Assembly: GCA_016801885.1 (NCBI GenBank)
Contig: CM028894.1
Location: forward strand, 11,848,741-11,912,740
Direction of reading: 5' to 3'
DNA: 64,000 nucleotides
DNA from: Toxotes chatareus
Lineage: Eukaryota; Chordata; Actinopteri; Toxotidae
In this document: in pieces, positions 36,213 through 49,834 of the stretch
Layout of the letters: every line of letters starts with the position of its first letter
Numbering within the stretch: position 1 is the first letter of the stretch
Program-made: the position numbers and the translations under genes
Notes under the pieces: model-generated
What the model was told of the DNA's origin: nothing
What the model saw: only the letters and a program-made list of their open reading frames with translations
The model's database searches: none

Positions 36213-39200
36213 GGTGTTTTAGGAGGGCATCGCAGGTGAATGACACATACAGTATTTTCCACTGTCTAACTGCTGTGCTGCATCCACATGGACCAAATGT
36301 GGTAATGGTACAGTGTCAAAACTCTTTAGTCTTCAAGCAGTGTAACTCCTTTTTGTTTTTTAACCCAGATGTTGTTGGCACAATATCTGGGTTAAAAAGG
36401 CCAAAGATCCAAACGAGGGCTTAGTTTTAATATGAACAAAATTCAAATATTAAATCATATGGAATCCACATATGAACAAAAATGCTTTTATAGGACAGGG
36501 CATAAACCTAGAGGTCTTTTTTTTCTAATTCTAATGCATAAAACCATAATGGGGACGTACAGTGTGCTGTGCTGTGTGTGTCAGTGTGGGCAAAGCACCA
36601 GATTCAGCCCTGATTCCCTTATGATGAAACATTTCAGTCAGAAGAAGTGAGAAGAAAATATGTCAGATACCGCCATTCATACTTGAAAGCATTAGCTTTA
36701 CATTCAAAGTGATTTATGTGTAGGTTATCAAACATGTATACAGCATGTGTGCAATGTATGTACAGTATATGCTTTTAAATACTGGTGCAAGACAACTACA
36801 GTGTTGTTATCAGTTATTGACAGTGTTTTCTTTCATGTTTTTCAGTTACAGTTACACAGAGTTGTGACATAATAGAGCTCTCCTCATTCTCCCCAGTGAA
36901 TTATATTATAATGAAGACACTGTGGATGGTTAAGGTTTGGGGTTTAAAGTGTGTAATAATTTAGTTAAAAAGTTGTGTGAAGTTTAGACACAGTGAGTAA
37001 ATGAACCATCTTAAATACACAAGGATAAAATCAGATTGGGATTATGAAGGGATAATGATAGTTTTGGGTGACTATAGCTGATATAATTAGGACTGCCAGA
37101 GATTTGATTTCCCACACAGGTGACTATTTTTATAGTGAGATAGACCCTCTTTTACTTAAACATACTGTAGATGGTACCTGTGCCAGCAGAGCTGAAGATG
37201 TGTAGTGATTTGCTTTGCTTTGCTTTAGAGCCTGTTCTGCTGATTTGTAGATTCACTGCCAGTGAAGTCTGTGATTGCTGCAGGCTGGTCCAGTCAGTGA
37301 ATGCAACACAAGAGGTTCTCAGAGAATGAAGGAAATTGTTTATTACAGTAGATTGGCCAGACAACGTAATACTTAACAGTGTGTCTGTGCCTATGAGCAT
37401 TATATTTCTGAAAATGTGGAACTATTCCTTTAAGACAAAACAGTTAAACACCTAAAATAATAACAGCCTAAATTTTATTGTACTGAGTTACTGTAGTTGT
37501 GGCTCAACCACACGGATAAATAAACATGGTGAAAGGGATGCTAGTGTCTTTTTAAAATGTGAATATCATATGAAATCATCTGTCCTTGGAGCGACATTGG
37601 ATTGCTTTATATACTCATCTGAGCTGCATTTTATTTGAGACACTACATCTGTCAGGTGTCAGGGAAACTGAAGCAGGAGAAGGGACAATAAGGCTTTTTA
37701 TTTTCATGCTGTCACGCATGAAAAATTTTATTATTTTATTTAAGATGTCAGGCTGGTATCTTTATTTTCACTGTTAGCAATGTGCCCCAGCAACCTTTTA
37801 CATGCATGGATAGCTCACCTGTCTGACATTGCACACACTTCTTGTTACATCACATCATTTTACACAAACCCTAAAGGTCATGAACGTTCACATAATCCTC
37901 TGACTCACCAGTGTTTGTCTGGAAAAGTTCACAACAGTTTACACAGTGGACTGCGAGTGAGTGGAGTGTAACTCAAACTTGACTGTACTATATTTTACTC
38001 TGTTATACACTGTAGTTTTTGATTAAATACATCAATTAACAGATATAATTGTTGTTAATAAGAAGAATTTATATATTGAGTTAGCTGTGTGTGTATTGTG
38101 TCCATATATTTTATCACCATTTTTGCCTATTTTTTTTTTTTTTTTTTTATTTACAATTTTGTTGATTGCCCTTGAAGCATATCTGTAAATATTAAAGACA
38201 AATTTTTCACAATATATTTATACACTTTGCTTTTTTTCTTTTTAACATGTTCTGCTAAAGATGCAGTAGGCCTATTATCCTGTTTTCTTTCCTGTTTAAC
38301 CTTTCAACCTTTTGTCCTTCAGGTCACATGTGACAAGTTATTTCTTTTCCACATGCTCTGTTAGTCCAACTATGAAGCAGCTTCTGTCCTCTTAACGCGG
38401 CTTCAATCAATATTTTAATACTGACAGTAGATCACATGAAATAGTTGAGCACTGAAGAGACAGATATTTCACTAAGGAACTAGTAAAGATCAGAAACAGT
38501 ACATTAGACAGAATATTAGACTGCATGGAAACTTTCTCATCATCATCATCATGGTAGCAACTCTACTGCATCTTTGCACATGTGCGATATTCATGCTTAT
38601 ACATGTGCATGTTTAAAGTGGAAGGTTTAGAATATTGCATAACTGGTCAGATCAAACTTTGGCTCCCCTGTGTGTGTTTACTTTGTGCTTCACTGAATAG
38701 GATTTCTGTGTCTGCTACTGGACCAAAAGTGACTAGCTCTTCTTTTTTTTTTATATATATATATATTGTGTAATAACTGTTATGACCAGTGATTAAGGTG
38801 ACTAAGGTATTTTATGATTAGTAGTCCCCTTTATATTACTTTTATGACACAAATGAAGCTTTATTGTAGATAAGACTGCAAGAGTTGGTTTCGTTCCTAT
38901 TTTGTGCTTTAAATGAAAATGATATAATCTCCTCTGCGTGTATGATTTTTGTTATCTACTTAATCTCATTTTATCCCCCCAAAAAATGTCTTGTCAGTGA
39001 TGAACCTGTGAGACAGTGCAGTGTCTAATTTCACCAGTAGGCTGTGCTCTATACAACCAAATATCCACTACACTTCACTGCAAGGCCTCAAAGACTGTCT
39101 CACTGTTTTTATTTTTTACAAACCAAAGTCCATGAGAATTGGAACGTTTTTATTGTACAGTTAAAAAGATATTGTGAACACTCCTGAGGTCGCTAAAAAC

Positions 39201-40925
39201 ATAAGTACATGTACTCATTTGACTTAGTACAACAGGTAGAGTTGATGAACTGATGTAGCACCAACCTGCATTCCTGTCTACACCTACCTGAAACTACATG
39301 CAGTGACAAATGCCATGAAATACTTGCAGCAAATACACAATTCTGTAGCCAAGTATAATTTGTCTGAGAGGGAAAGTAGTAAACACTTGCTTCACTGTTG
39401 CTGTGCAGGAATGTGACGACTCTTAAATCTTAATCTTTGGAATTTGTGAGGGACCAAAGCTGATTGCGTGACCTGCTGCCTGCCTGCCTGAACGCCCCGT
39501 GGTGAACTAACAGAGCCTTCCCTGCCACGTTTACACTGAAACACACTGTTCTGCCTTTGAGGTCTTCATCAAATCCATCCAGCCCAGGATCAGCTGATGC
39601 ATGAAAGGCAGACTGGATATTGAGGACATTGACCAGAGACTTTTTAAACCAATTCAGGATTTTTAAAAAACGTTTACTCCTGTGTAACAGCAACAAGCAC
39701 CTGATGTTTTACCCTGTGAGAAAAAAAAAAAAATCTAAAGGACCTAGTTTGGAGTTACTAATCTGTCTCCCCCCTCAACCCTCCCCCTTGTTCTCTTGTT
39801 GCTGTCCCCCTTCTGGTTGGCATGTGTGTGGAATAAAAATGTGCGAGGCCTTTTGTCCCGTTGGTTCCAAAGAACAGCTCTGGCCTGGGACAGGAGAAAA
39901 GGAGCCTGGGGAGAGCAGGTCTGTCTCCTGCTTAAAGGGGAGCAGAAGAAGCGAGGGGAGACCCCAGTCCCCTCTGTCTGGAGATGTACGAGGTATTTTA
40001 TTAAACTTCCTCAGTAGTTGCTTTGTAATAGTTATTTTTCTGTCTTTTTCTCTTGTTTAGATGATGTATGCTGCTGGCTTTGGGTGGGAGTGTTGGCCAG
40101 GCTAAACCTGAGGGGGGATTATTGTAATTATTAAGGGAAAACTTCTTTCTGTCGGCCCCCCCATCCTACGCCCTCAGGACAAATGAAATCAGAGCTGTCA
40201 CTGGAAACCAATTTTCTCTCATATATGGACTCAACCTGCAGCTCCTGACGTTTACTGGGCTGAGAGGACTGTGAAGAGAGGACTCAGGTGGAGTTTACAC
40301 AGGTACTGTCTGCTTTTATGGGTCCTCTGTTTTCACCCACTTCACAGACATGTGAAGTTGCTGGATTGGCTTTGCACTTGAGGAAGCGTTTCAGTGAAAA
40401 ACAAAAGAGAAACAAAAAGGTAAATGCACTAGTATCAAAGCTAACTCCAATAAAAACACATTGTCTTTATCTTTACATGACCTGACCTGCATTCTTTGAA
40501 TGTTTATGTGGCTTCTTATATTGTCAGAGGTGGGGGAAGCATTCAAACAGTAGCTCACAGTGAAAATACTACACAACAAATAAAAGTACTTCATTGAAAA
40601 TTGGAAAATTTAAGTAAAGTTATCTGTTGTTACCAAAATGCACTTAAAGTATCAAAAGTAAAATTACTCATTACTGTTACAGTATTAAATATCATGTTAA
40701 CTGATAATCATGCACTAATATCACATAAATCGCTCTTTACTGTTGTAGCTGCTAGAAGCTGTGTTAACTTTAACAAGGTAGTTTAATCTCTAACCATGTT
40801 TATGCATATTCATCGTGTTTTGGTGGTATATAGTATGAGTAGTGTCTGTGCCTGCTTTTCCTGCAGTGCCCTGAGGGCTGGTACCTGTATATACACCAGC
40901 AGACAAACACTGAGGGTACAGTGGG
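36213..40925. other. slco1c1 3' region and spacer to the second SLCO1 gene
   Basis: The interval holds the slco1c1 3' untranslated region; candidate polyadenylation signals include AATAAA at 37519-37524. It also has T-rich runs at 38130-38149 and 38743-38752, a teleost repeat at 40525-40676 and no recognisable coding exon. A possible untranslated leader exon of the next gene ends at the GTACTG donor at 40303 (sequence about 40200-40302), which is a weak guess. Confidence 0.55.
40525..40676 (+). mobile_element. Teleost interspersed repeat fragment
   Basis: The segment reads CAGAGGTGGGGGAAGCATTCA, then AAAAGTACTTCATT, then ACTTAAAGTATCAAAAGTA, then AAATTACTCATTA. This is the block order of a very common fish repeat typified by runs of AAGTAAAAGTA. 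It lies about 250 bases upstream of the second SLCO1 start codon and has no resolvable ends. Confidence 0.55.
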
Positions 40926-43900
40926 ATGGAGGAAGCAGCAGAGGACAGAGACAAGATGAAAAGCCAGCAGGCTCTGTGTGTCCCCGAACAGAAGACCAGC
41001 AAACGCCCTGCCATCTCCACTCTCAAAGTACTGAGGCTATCTGTTATCAACACTTCTCTGCTTGTTATGTAGATCTGTTTGACTCTGGGTTCAAACTTTG
41101 ACCTGGCACAACTGCCTACTTAGGCTTTTCCTATGGGTGCTTTAGTTTCCTACAAACACATGCAGGGTTAGGGTTCCCATCTCTCAACAGTGTGTGCTGG
41201 AATAGGCACCAGCACCGCCTTTAAACCCACACAGGCTAAGCTTGTATAGATGATGGAGGGATAATCGCTGAATAAGTGAGACACACATCTGTTTTGGGGC
41301 AACTGAACAACATTTTTAGAAATACGCAAAAAGTAGGTAAAATCAAGCCAAGAGCTGATCTTATGCTGTTTTTGAAAATCTTGGTAAGCCAAAACCCTGC
41401 TCTAGATCAGCATAACAACATTCATCAGACACTTCAGTGTGAGTCATGAGCTCGGCTTTGCCTGATTGCAGCACCACACAGCAGTCATCATCAGCACATT
41501 AATGGGATATTTCATACAAAACACCACTATTCTCAGTTTCATCCCAGATTTTGTTTCTCTGCATAGGTTTCAAACATGTGGGAGAACTGCAATAATCCCT
41601 GATGGGAATGAGCTTCCAGGGTAGAGTAGATTGGCTGTATGGTGTTCATGTGGATGACAACAGGTTAATATCTCCCCTTTGTTTTTGTTTTCTAGTTGTT
41701 TATTGTGGCGCTGTCCTTCGCCTATTTCTCCAAGGCCCTGACAGGGACCTACATGAAGAGCTCCATCACTCAGATTGAGAGGCGTTTTGATCTCTCCAGC
41801 ACCCACATTGGACTCATAGATGGCAGTTTTGAGATGGGTACTGTCTCTCTCTCTAACTCTAACCTTTTGTGCAACTGATCAAGCCTCACTTTTGTTCTTT
41901 TTTCAGTTTGCAGCTGATGGTTTTCTAAATATTTAATTTTTTTTTCTCCTGCTGCCCTGGGTTCAATTTTTTGGAGGCAGGCAACCTGTTATTCCTTGCT
42001 GTGGTCAGCCATTTTGGTGCCAAGCTGCATCGGCCCAGACTCATCGCCGTGGGCTGTTTCCTCATGGCGGTTGGGGCCTTTCTCACTGGCCTGACGCACT
42101 TCTTCATGGGACGGTAAACATCAAGAAACAATTGATTTTAGAAACTTTTGCAGAAATCCAGATAATCTTGTTTAATGTCTAATTGCGGCACCACTGTTTT
42201 TCACAGCTACAAGTTTGACACAGTCATTCAGGTTTTCCAGAATGACAGTGTGAACATCGCTGCCTGTGCTGATCCTCTGAAAACACTGGAAATACCTGAA
42301 ATTCAGATTGAACCTTCTTTAGAAGACAACAAAGGTAAGACTGTGGGCTACATGCTGGGGTTAAACAATGGCCTTTAACATGACTTCCACAGACATATCA
42401 ACAATTTGAATTGTTTAATTATTTACAACTTAAATCTGCAATAAGCAGGATTTTAACACAAGTACACTGACACACTTGTCTCAACTGGTATTTGATGGAG
42501 TACCATGTACACATTTTGTACAGACATTCAAGTTCACCAGATTAACTTTTAACTTTGTTGATGCCCAGATTTTCCCTCTAGTAAACAGAAAGGGTAGCAT
42601 ATACAATGAGTCTGCTTTAACATGAAAGCTGGTTAAAGCCCCTAACAAATCACTGACTTTCTCTCAACCATCCCTGGAATGCACTGATCCTGGTCTGACC
42701 TTCAAAGCCACTCACCTCCCATGCAGTGTACATACTGTTCAGCAACTGGACAACCGAAGAAAGCACCAACCACAAAGCTACACTTCTTGGGTGCAGCTTA
42801 AAACTTGAGCTCACTGGACAAATCTCTCCTTAACTGTTATCAGAATTAAACGGACACAGGTATTCACAGCCTCACGTCAGCAGAGCAAGTGATCAGTCTA
42901 CCTTTGCAGACTGCACGGGAAGCTGACAAGAGCTGATCTGGAAAAAGAAAGAGAGAATGATGTGTTATCATCAGGTCTGACAGCATCAGTGGGAAAGCAG
43001 ACATCTGTAATATTTATGGTAATAAATTCAGCTCGGACACATGTCTGCTCATGTAGTTTTCCCTGTTTTGTGGAGCTGCTGAGACGGGCTTCAGCTGAAA
43101 TGTCACCTTCTATTGTTACTATTCTTACTCTCACAAAAACACACATATTGATCCAATTCAGCCATTCAGATGAAGCGTATTTAGAAAGAAATACAATATG
43201 GAAGTCACATACAATACAGTGGTATGCAGTCCTAAAACCACATCCTATTAAAAGGATTTTGAATCAAAACCAGACTGTATTCATACATCTGGTTTGATGT
43301 GGCAGATATTATTTCCTCTTTCTAGGGGACATATGAGGGGAATAAAAGAAAGTGGTTTTCTAAGTTTGATGTATTTTTGTTTTGATGACCAAGAAAATAT
43401 CTGACAACATTGTCATTGCAGCATGAACACATAGTGAACATCCTTATTCATCAGGCCTTTGTCACAAAGTCAATATCATGAATTCCTATGTGTGTGTGTG
43501 TGTGTGTCATTATTCAGCCTGTGTGAAAGAGTCTGGCTCCAACATGTGGATCTATGTGTTCCTGGGGAATGCTCTGCGGGGGATTGGAGAAACCCCAGTC
43601 ACACCTCTGGGCATCTCCTACATCGATGACTTTGCTAAAGCTGAAAACTCACCGTTCTATATAGGTAAGACTCTGTTGCTTGCTTTGGGTTTGCAGTGGG
43701 ATTTTGAAGGGGACTGATTTGTATAATATTTCCTCAGCAAACCTTAGAAATGACTCAGACAAACTGCTCTCTACAGGTGGTAGTGTACTAAATTGAATGA
43801 GTAAACAGTATGTGTATCAATTTTCCTTTATTCAGCAGTTTATTCTGATTAAAGGTATTTTCTAGTCCTGTTTATCCCTTTTATAGGTTATTGAAACTCT

Positions 43901-46900
43901 TGTCCCCACAGTTAAAACATCTTATTTAACCTCCCCACTTCTGGACCATCATCATACAAAATATTGATCATCTGATTGTTTTGTGATTGGCAGCATGTCT
44001 CCAGACCATCACTCTCCTGGGCCCCATGTTTGGTTTCCTCCTGGGCTCCTACTGCGCCAAACTGTATGTCGACGTTGGATATGTTGACGTGGGTGAGTGT
44101 AATCCACTTGTTTTGAGAGAAATATAGAGAGCTGTGGTAATGACAAAGTAAATCAGCAATTACAAAAAAAAGCAAAACTACTAGCATAGTAGCTGCTGTT
44201 CATGGTGCAAAGGTTTGACATGCTGCCATAAAAACAGGCCGAACACCTGTCAAAACAGGTTGGTGAGGGCTTCTCTGAGTGCCTCAGTGAGAAAATGTCT
44301 GGACTCTCGTGGACAGACAAGGTAAAATCAATAATTTATTTGTCAAATGAGCTCAATCAGTCCACCTAAAGTGTGCAGTGTCGCTACTACAGAGCAGAGT
44401 GTCCCATCCCTGATAACGAAGACAACATTTTCCTGTCTTTCCCACATATCGGGCTTCCTGTTCCAGCTGTGCACTCACTTTAAAACTCCTTTTCATTTTC
44501 CATGCAGAAAGTGTGACCATCACTCCTAAAGATGCCCGCTGGGTGGGTGCCTGGTGGTTGGGCTTCCTGGTGTCCTCTGCTCTCCTGCTCGTCTCCAGCG
44601 TTCCGTTCTGGTTCCTGCCCCGCTCGCTGCCCAAGCAGGAGGGAGACGAGGACAAGCCAACCCCAGCACGTGAGACCCTGGACGGGACAGATGATGCCCT
44701 CAACAACAGCCGCAGCCTCAAGTTGACTGAAATTGCAAAAGGTACAGTAGAGAAACTCTTCTTTGTGACACAGACTCTGGACCCTGGACATCCAGCTCAA
44801 TTTTACATATTTAGTAGATTTGCTTTTTTACTCTGCTTGTATTTTTACTGAACATCCTTCCACAGGGTTTCTTCCCTCACTCAAGCGCTTGCTGGGAACT
44901 CCTGCCTACTTCTTGCTCCTTTGTGGTAGCATCCTGAAGTTCAATTCCTTCATCGGTCTGTTCACCTTCAAAGCCAAATACATGGAACAGCAGTTTGGAC
45001 AATCTGCGTCCAGAGCTAACTTCCTTATAGGTAAAAAAATAAATAAATTATAAAATGATGTAGCAGTGATGATTAGGCAGTACTGGTCTCTCAGATAAAG
45101 TCGTCTGAGAACTTGAGTCAGCAGTACCTGGTGTCTCTTGATACAGTGAGACCCCCTGCTCCCAGTGTCCAGACCCCTCTGAGTTTTTCTTCCAGGTGTG
45201 CTGAACCTGCCAGCCGTGGCTGTGGGGATCTTCCTGGGAGGGCTGCTGATGAAGAGGTACAAACTGAGCGTGGTGTCGGGAGCTCAGCTCTCCTTTGCCA
45301 CATCCTTCATGGCGTACCTCCTCCTGCTGCTACAGTTTGGCACCAAGTGTGACAACATTCCCGTGGCTGGGCTCACCATTTCATACAACGGGTCAGTGCT
45401 GAGACATGAAGGGGACATGAAGATGATTACAGCTTTAAGAAACCAAAATAATGTAACACCTGAACTCTTTTAGCTTCAAAGTAAATGTAAATTCATATTT
45501 TCATTCATTTTTCTTTACTGTCAACCCTTAGATTTAAAAAAATATATATATCTTTTCCCTGCAGGACGCAGAGTGTGTCATACAACAGAGGAATGCTCTT
45601 CTCAGAGTGTAACAGAGACTGCTCGTGTTCAGCAGAGGAGTGGGACCCTGTGTGCTCAGACAGCGGCATCACCTACATCTCTCCGTGTATGGCTGGCTGC
45701 CTCAGCTCCAGTGGATACGGCAAGAACACAGTAGGGCCATGCACAAGAAAGCACAAACACACAGTCGTACCGTAAACCCACTTAGGAGTCAGGTGGTGGA
45801 TGAAGATATGTGGGTCTGATGGGTTTCTTTAAGGTTTGAGGTTGCACACTAGCATATTGAAATATGAACTCTTTACAATTAAGAAAGTCTGTCTTTTGAG
45901 GATATTCAAATTATCACCCTTAAAAACTTAAAGCTTTACTCAAGTAATTTCCAGTAAGTCCTCCCACTACATTGTATTGCAGTGTTTGTCCTTTTTCACC
46001 AGGTCTTCCACAACTGCAGCTGCGTGTCTGCCTCCTTCCCAGCAGGCAGCAGTACGTCAGTGAAGCTGGGCCAGTGTCCCCACGCCAAGGACTGCAGCCG
46101 CAGTTTCACCTCCTACATGGCTGTATCTGTTCTGAGCTCCTTCATCAACTCTCTGGGAGCCACACCCGGCTACATGGTCATCATACGGTGTGTGCACACA
46201 GGATAGAAATAATGACAACTGGACATTTTGTTCTTTCAGACAAAGACAAAAAAATGTATTTTCTGTGGAAAGGTCGATGTAAGTCACCTGGTGTTGTTTT
46301 GTAATCACAGATGCATCTCACCAGAGCTCAAATCTCTTGCTCTGGGGATCCAGGTCTTGGCAACCAGGACTCTTGGTGAGCCTCATTACTTTCAGTTGCA
46401 TGAAAAGTGCTTTTTTTTTTTTCTTTCTGGCTTAGCCTGTTTGATCTGTATTTGTTTCTGTTGTTTCTGTTTGTTTCACAATATTTGTCTGTATTGCAAA
46501 TGTCTTGCACAGGACATATCTGAGTGATACTGTGTCTGTAGGTGGAATTCCTGCACCAGTGTATTTTGGGGCCCTGATTGATTCGACTTGCCTGAAGTGG
46601 TCGATCAAGAAGTGTGGGGGCAGGGGCGCATGTCGTATTTATGACTCTGACATGTACAGGTATGCTGCGGACTACAAATGTGGAAATAGAACATGATTGA
46701 AATATGACTTTGGTATTATAAACATTTTTATATGCAATTATTTTATTTTCTTTAGACACCATAGCAAAAAGATTTTTGTCCTTTATTCCCTGCTGTCCAT
46801 TTTGTGTCTTTATTTATAGGATCATCTTCCTGGGTCTGATCACTTGTCTCAGCGGTTCCTCCTATGTCTTTGTCATTGCCGTCATCATCCTCCTCAGAAG

Positions 46901-47387
46901 ACAGTTTCGGAAGCCAGAGCGGGAAACAGAGACGCAGAAACCAAAAGCTTCAAAGGAAATCGAACTTAAGACCCCATCGAACCCCACCGAGGACCAGCCT
47001 CAGGCTCTTAAAACTCCCAAACTGCCTCATGAACCAAAGGTTTGTGTAAGGATTGCAACGGAACTGGAGGAAGGAGGAGAGGTTCATAAAAGTGAGCAGT
47101 GCGCCGAAGACGGCAGATTCGTCTCCACCAATAACACTCAGGAGAAGCAACAGTCAAAATCCCAGAGGGAGACCACTGTTGAGTTCCCTCATTCTCCTAC
47201 TGATGGAGCAAAGTTAGAGGCGCACAAGCTGCAGTCAGAGGAGGTGGAGAAAGAGTGGAAAGACGAGGTCTGCGAGGAGACCAATGTACAGGTGGATACA
47301 GAAAAGCTGGACATTCACACAGAGGACGAGAATGAGTCAGAGAAAGAAACACCACACAGCACAGAAACTGACGGCCAACAAAACTAA
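40926..47387 (+). CDS. Second SLCO1-family organic anion transporter with long charged C-terminal tail, complete, 14 coding exons
   Basis: A tandem paralogue of the preceding gene. Exons: 40926-41027, 41696-41837, 41981-42113, 42207-42334, 43518-43664, 43994-44092, 44508-44741, 44866-45030, 45196-45391, 45565-45730, 46003-46187, 46311-46375, 46542-46659, 46820-47387; 815 residues. The start at 40926 follows an in-frame TGA at 40911-40913; a second in-frame ATG is at 40956. It has the OATP signature DARWVGAWWLGF (exon 7) and a Kazal-like cysteine loop (CNRDCSCS, DPVC, SPCMAGC). Ten of its 14 coding exons have exactly the lengths of those in slco1c1. After helix 12 (IIFLGLITCLSG then VIAVIILLRR), a roughly 160-residue hydrophilic tail rich in Glu, Lys, Thr and Gln follows, versus about 45 residues in its neighbour. 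It probably belongs to the fish-specific Slco1 subgroup (slco1d1/e1/f-like); the exact name is not assigned. Confidence 0.88.
43489..43507. repeat. (GT)n adjacent to a splice acceptor
   Basis: About 19 bases of GT in intron 4 of the second SLCO1 gene. They end ten bases before the acceptor of exon 5 (43518), so the repeat occupies the position of the polypyrimidine tract. Confidence 0.85.
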
Positions 47388-47727
47388 GGTTTTCACCAGT
47401 GTCAGTCATGGCCAGATGGGACCACTGTAGAAATGTTTGGCCTTGGATTGTCTTTTGTTTTTTTTTTCCTCTGGGCCAATCCATACACTCTTCTAACAGA
47501 ATTTCGCCCCCTCTTTCATTACAGGGTAGAGCTGTTATGTTACACATAGTCCTGAAGAAATATTTTCCACAGCTGCACAAATGTAGGACTTGGTATAAAA
47601 ATGTAATAACACTGGATGTGCACAATAACCCACAATTCAAAATACCGGCCCGTGTGCATGTGATTATGTAGCATCCCTCTGAGGCCAAACCCGAAAAGAA
47701 AAAACATTAGAGTAAACTTCTTGGTGA

Positions 47728-47733
47728 AATAAA
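47728..47733 (+). terminator. Candidate polyadenylation signal of the second SLCO1 gene
   Basis: AATAAA, 341 bases after the stop codon; it is the first canonical signal on this strand. Confidence 0.5.
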
Positions 47734-47739
47734 TACTCT

Positions 47740-49830
47740 TCATGTCAATAGATTAATCCTTGTGATATTACTGTTACATTCAGTTTTAAAGATCTGGAAA
47801 AAACCCCCCCACAATGTTATGATCCCGTAGGCTCATTCAGCCTTCTGTAAATTGAGAGTAAGTTGTGTTTCTTTCTGTGACATGAGAAGTTGCTGCCTTT
47901 GTATCTTACTCCTCAGAGTTACTAAAGAAATATTACCCTTTCTAAACACTCCTCACATCCACTGGGGTTCACCATTAATATTTAATATGTTAATTATATA
48001 TTAAATTATTTTTTTTTTTTTTTTTTAATCAATCAGCGTTTGCCAGTGAGATTGGATGTGAGTGCATGACCAAATGATTTTTTTTTTTTTTTCCTGAAAT
48101 AGCTTTAGCGTTTGTTGTGTGTTCATCTGTAGAACTCAGCCTTGAAATAACAAATATGAGTTTCAGACAAGGGTGGAGTAAATCAAGTCATAATGCTGCC
48201 TCCAGAGACAGTCTATAATGCACATGTAAAATGAATCATCCTCGTAAAAGTAGAGAAACCTGAGGAATATCCTGTCACTCTCTCTTTGTCTGTTGTTGCC
48301 GCAGGTTTTCTTGGGAAGTTTACAGGAAACACAGGGAGGTGTTCACTGGACCTCGGCGGGTTTGGGGGGGTTGTTACGCGTCCATTAGGACTGCATTGCA
48401 TCTCTGTTAGCTCAAAGCTGTGGTGAAAACCACCAGCACTTACCAGCAGCCTGAAGCCTGTGGAGACATTTCCCCTGTGAGACAGTGGGATGATCTCTAT
48501 GGACGCTGATCATCAGAAACAATAATCACAGCATTAAGAATCGTGCACTGTGATGTTATGAAAGTGATGGTCCCGGTAATCAATTTAAATTCAGTGGGGC
48601 ATTATCTAATAATTTTTATGAGCACTTCACTTTCCATGGTGATGGCTGCTGCTCCAGTATATATCATAAAGTAAACACTTCATTTTCTATTCAGCCCAAA
48701 CAAAACCCTGTTTCTATTGGAATCTCCTCGGCTACAATGCAGCTGAGGATTCTTCCAGCAAGAGATTTACCAGAAACCATGAGTTAAAGCTGCCAAAAAA
48801 AGTATTTTGTCTGTCAGCTTCTTAGTACGAGCAGTGGGGCCAGACAGGACAGATGCGGTTACTTCACATGAGAGATTTCTGCATTTGTGTTTTCTGTCTT
48901 TGCTTTTCTCAGTGATTTAAAGTAGGTGAGGCCTGGTTAAAGGTGACGCTTGCTTTATTCATAAATATTTGAACCTGGACACTTTTCTTTTTAAACACTG
49001 CACTGACATACCTTTTATGCTGATATTGCTAACTTGTTCGCTAACAGCTACTTATTTACACCTCAAGTAGATATGGAGCAACTTTAGTGTTAATTTGGAA
49101 TTTATTTCTGATTTCCTAGTGATTTTAAGCCCAGTGTTCACTCTCAGCTCTAATTTGATAACTGCTTAATATTAGGAGTAAAAATGTTGATTTTAGCAGC
49201 TTTAATGTTACAGAAAAACACTTAATATTTCAAATCAAGTTTTCAGGAAACCATTGCATGGAGATGTGATTACTAATCCACATTTAAACCAGTGACATTA
49301 CCAGGTCACATGCTCGTGAAGTGTTACTCTCATGTTTTGCCATCGCTTCATTAATTAGTTCTTTCTCAGTTGTTTGTGACGTGTCCTGTCAAAATAATGA
49401 GACATGATTCATTATTAATGATAATTCATCTTCAAATTTATTATTCATCATTGATGAAGCCCAGAGGGAGGCACCAAGGCCAGAGTTGAGCTTCATTATG
49501 TGTCTAAAGGTAAATAGGAAGACAGCTTTCCACTTTGACAGCGTCCCTCTCCCTGGTGTGGGTTTATGGCGGGTCAGTCCCATCATGGACGGTGATGACA
49601 ATGGTGACGAACATGATGATGAGGGAGATGACGTACAAAAATGTGTGTGCGTGTCTTGTCAAAGTTTGCATATTTCTGTGCGTGCATGGGTTTAAGAGTT
49701 TACATTATGGTCCACCTGAGGGTGTGTATGACACGTATAAGACTCTCCAGGTCTTCCTTACAACCCCCCAACCCTCCCCCCTCACCCATCCCAATCTATG
49801 TAAATGAAAATGCAAGGCTATATTTGGAGA
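47740..49830. other. Intergenic region, second SLCO1 to iapp
   Basis: About 2.1 kb with no recognisable gene. It has two poly-T runs (48007-48026, 48077-48092). There is complex, AT-balanced sequence with TAAT/ATTA cores at about 48480-48640 and 49390-49500 that could be regulatory, for example for iapp. Short open frames here have no motif. Confidence 0.5.
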
Positions 49831-49834
49831 GAGC

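Noticed and set aside
39430..40060. Possible gene between the two SLCO1 genes
   Set aside because: Frames of 88 and 146 codons exist, but composition is irregular and no family is recognisable. The region is more likely spacer or leader sequence.
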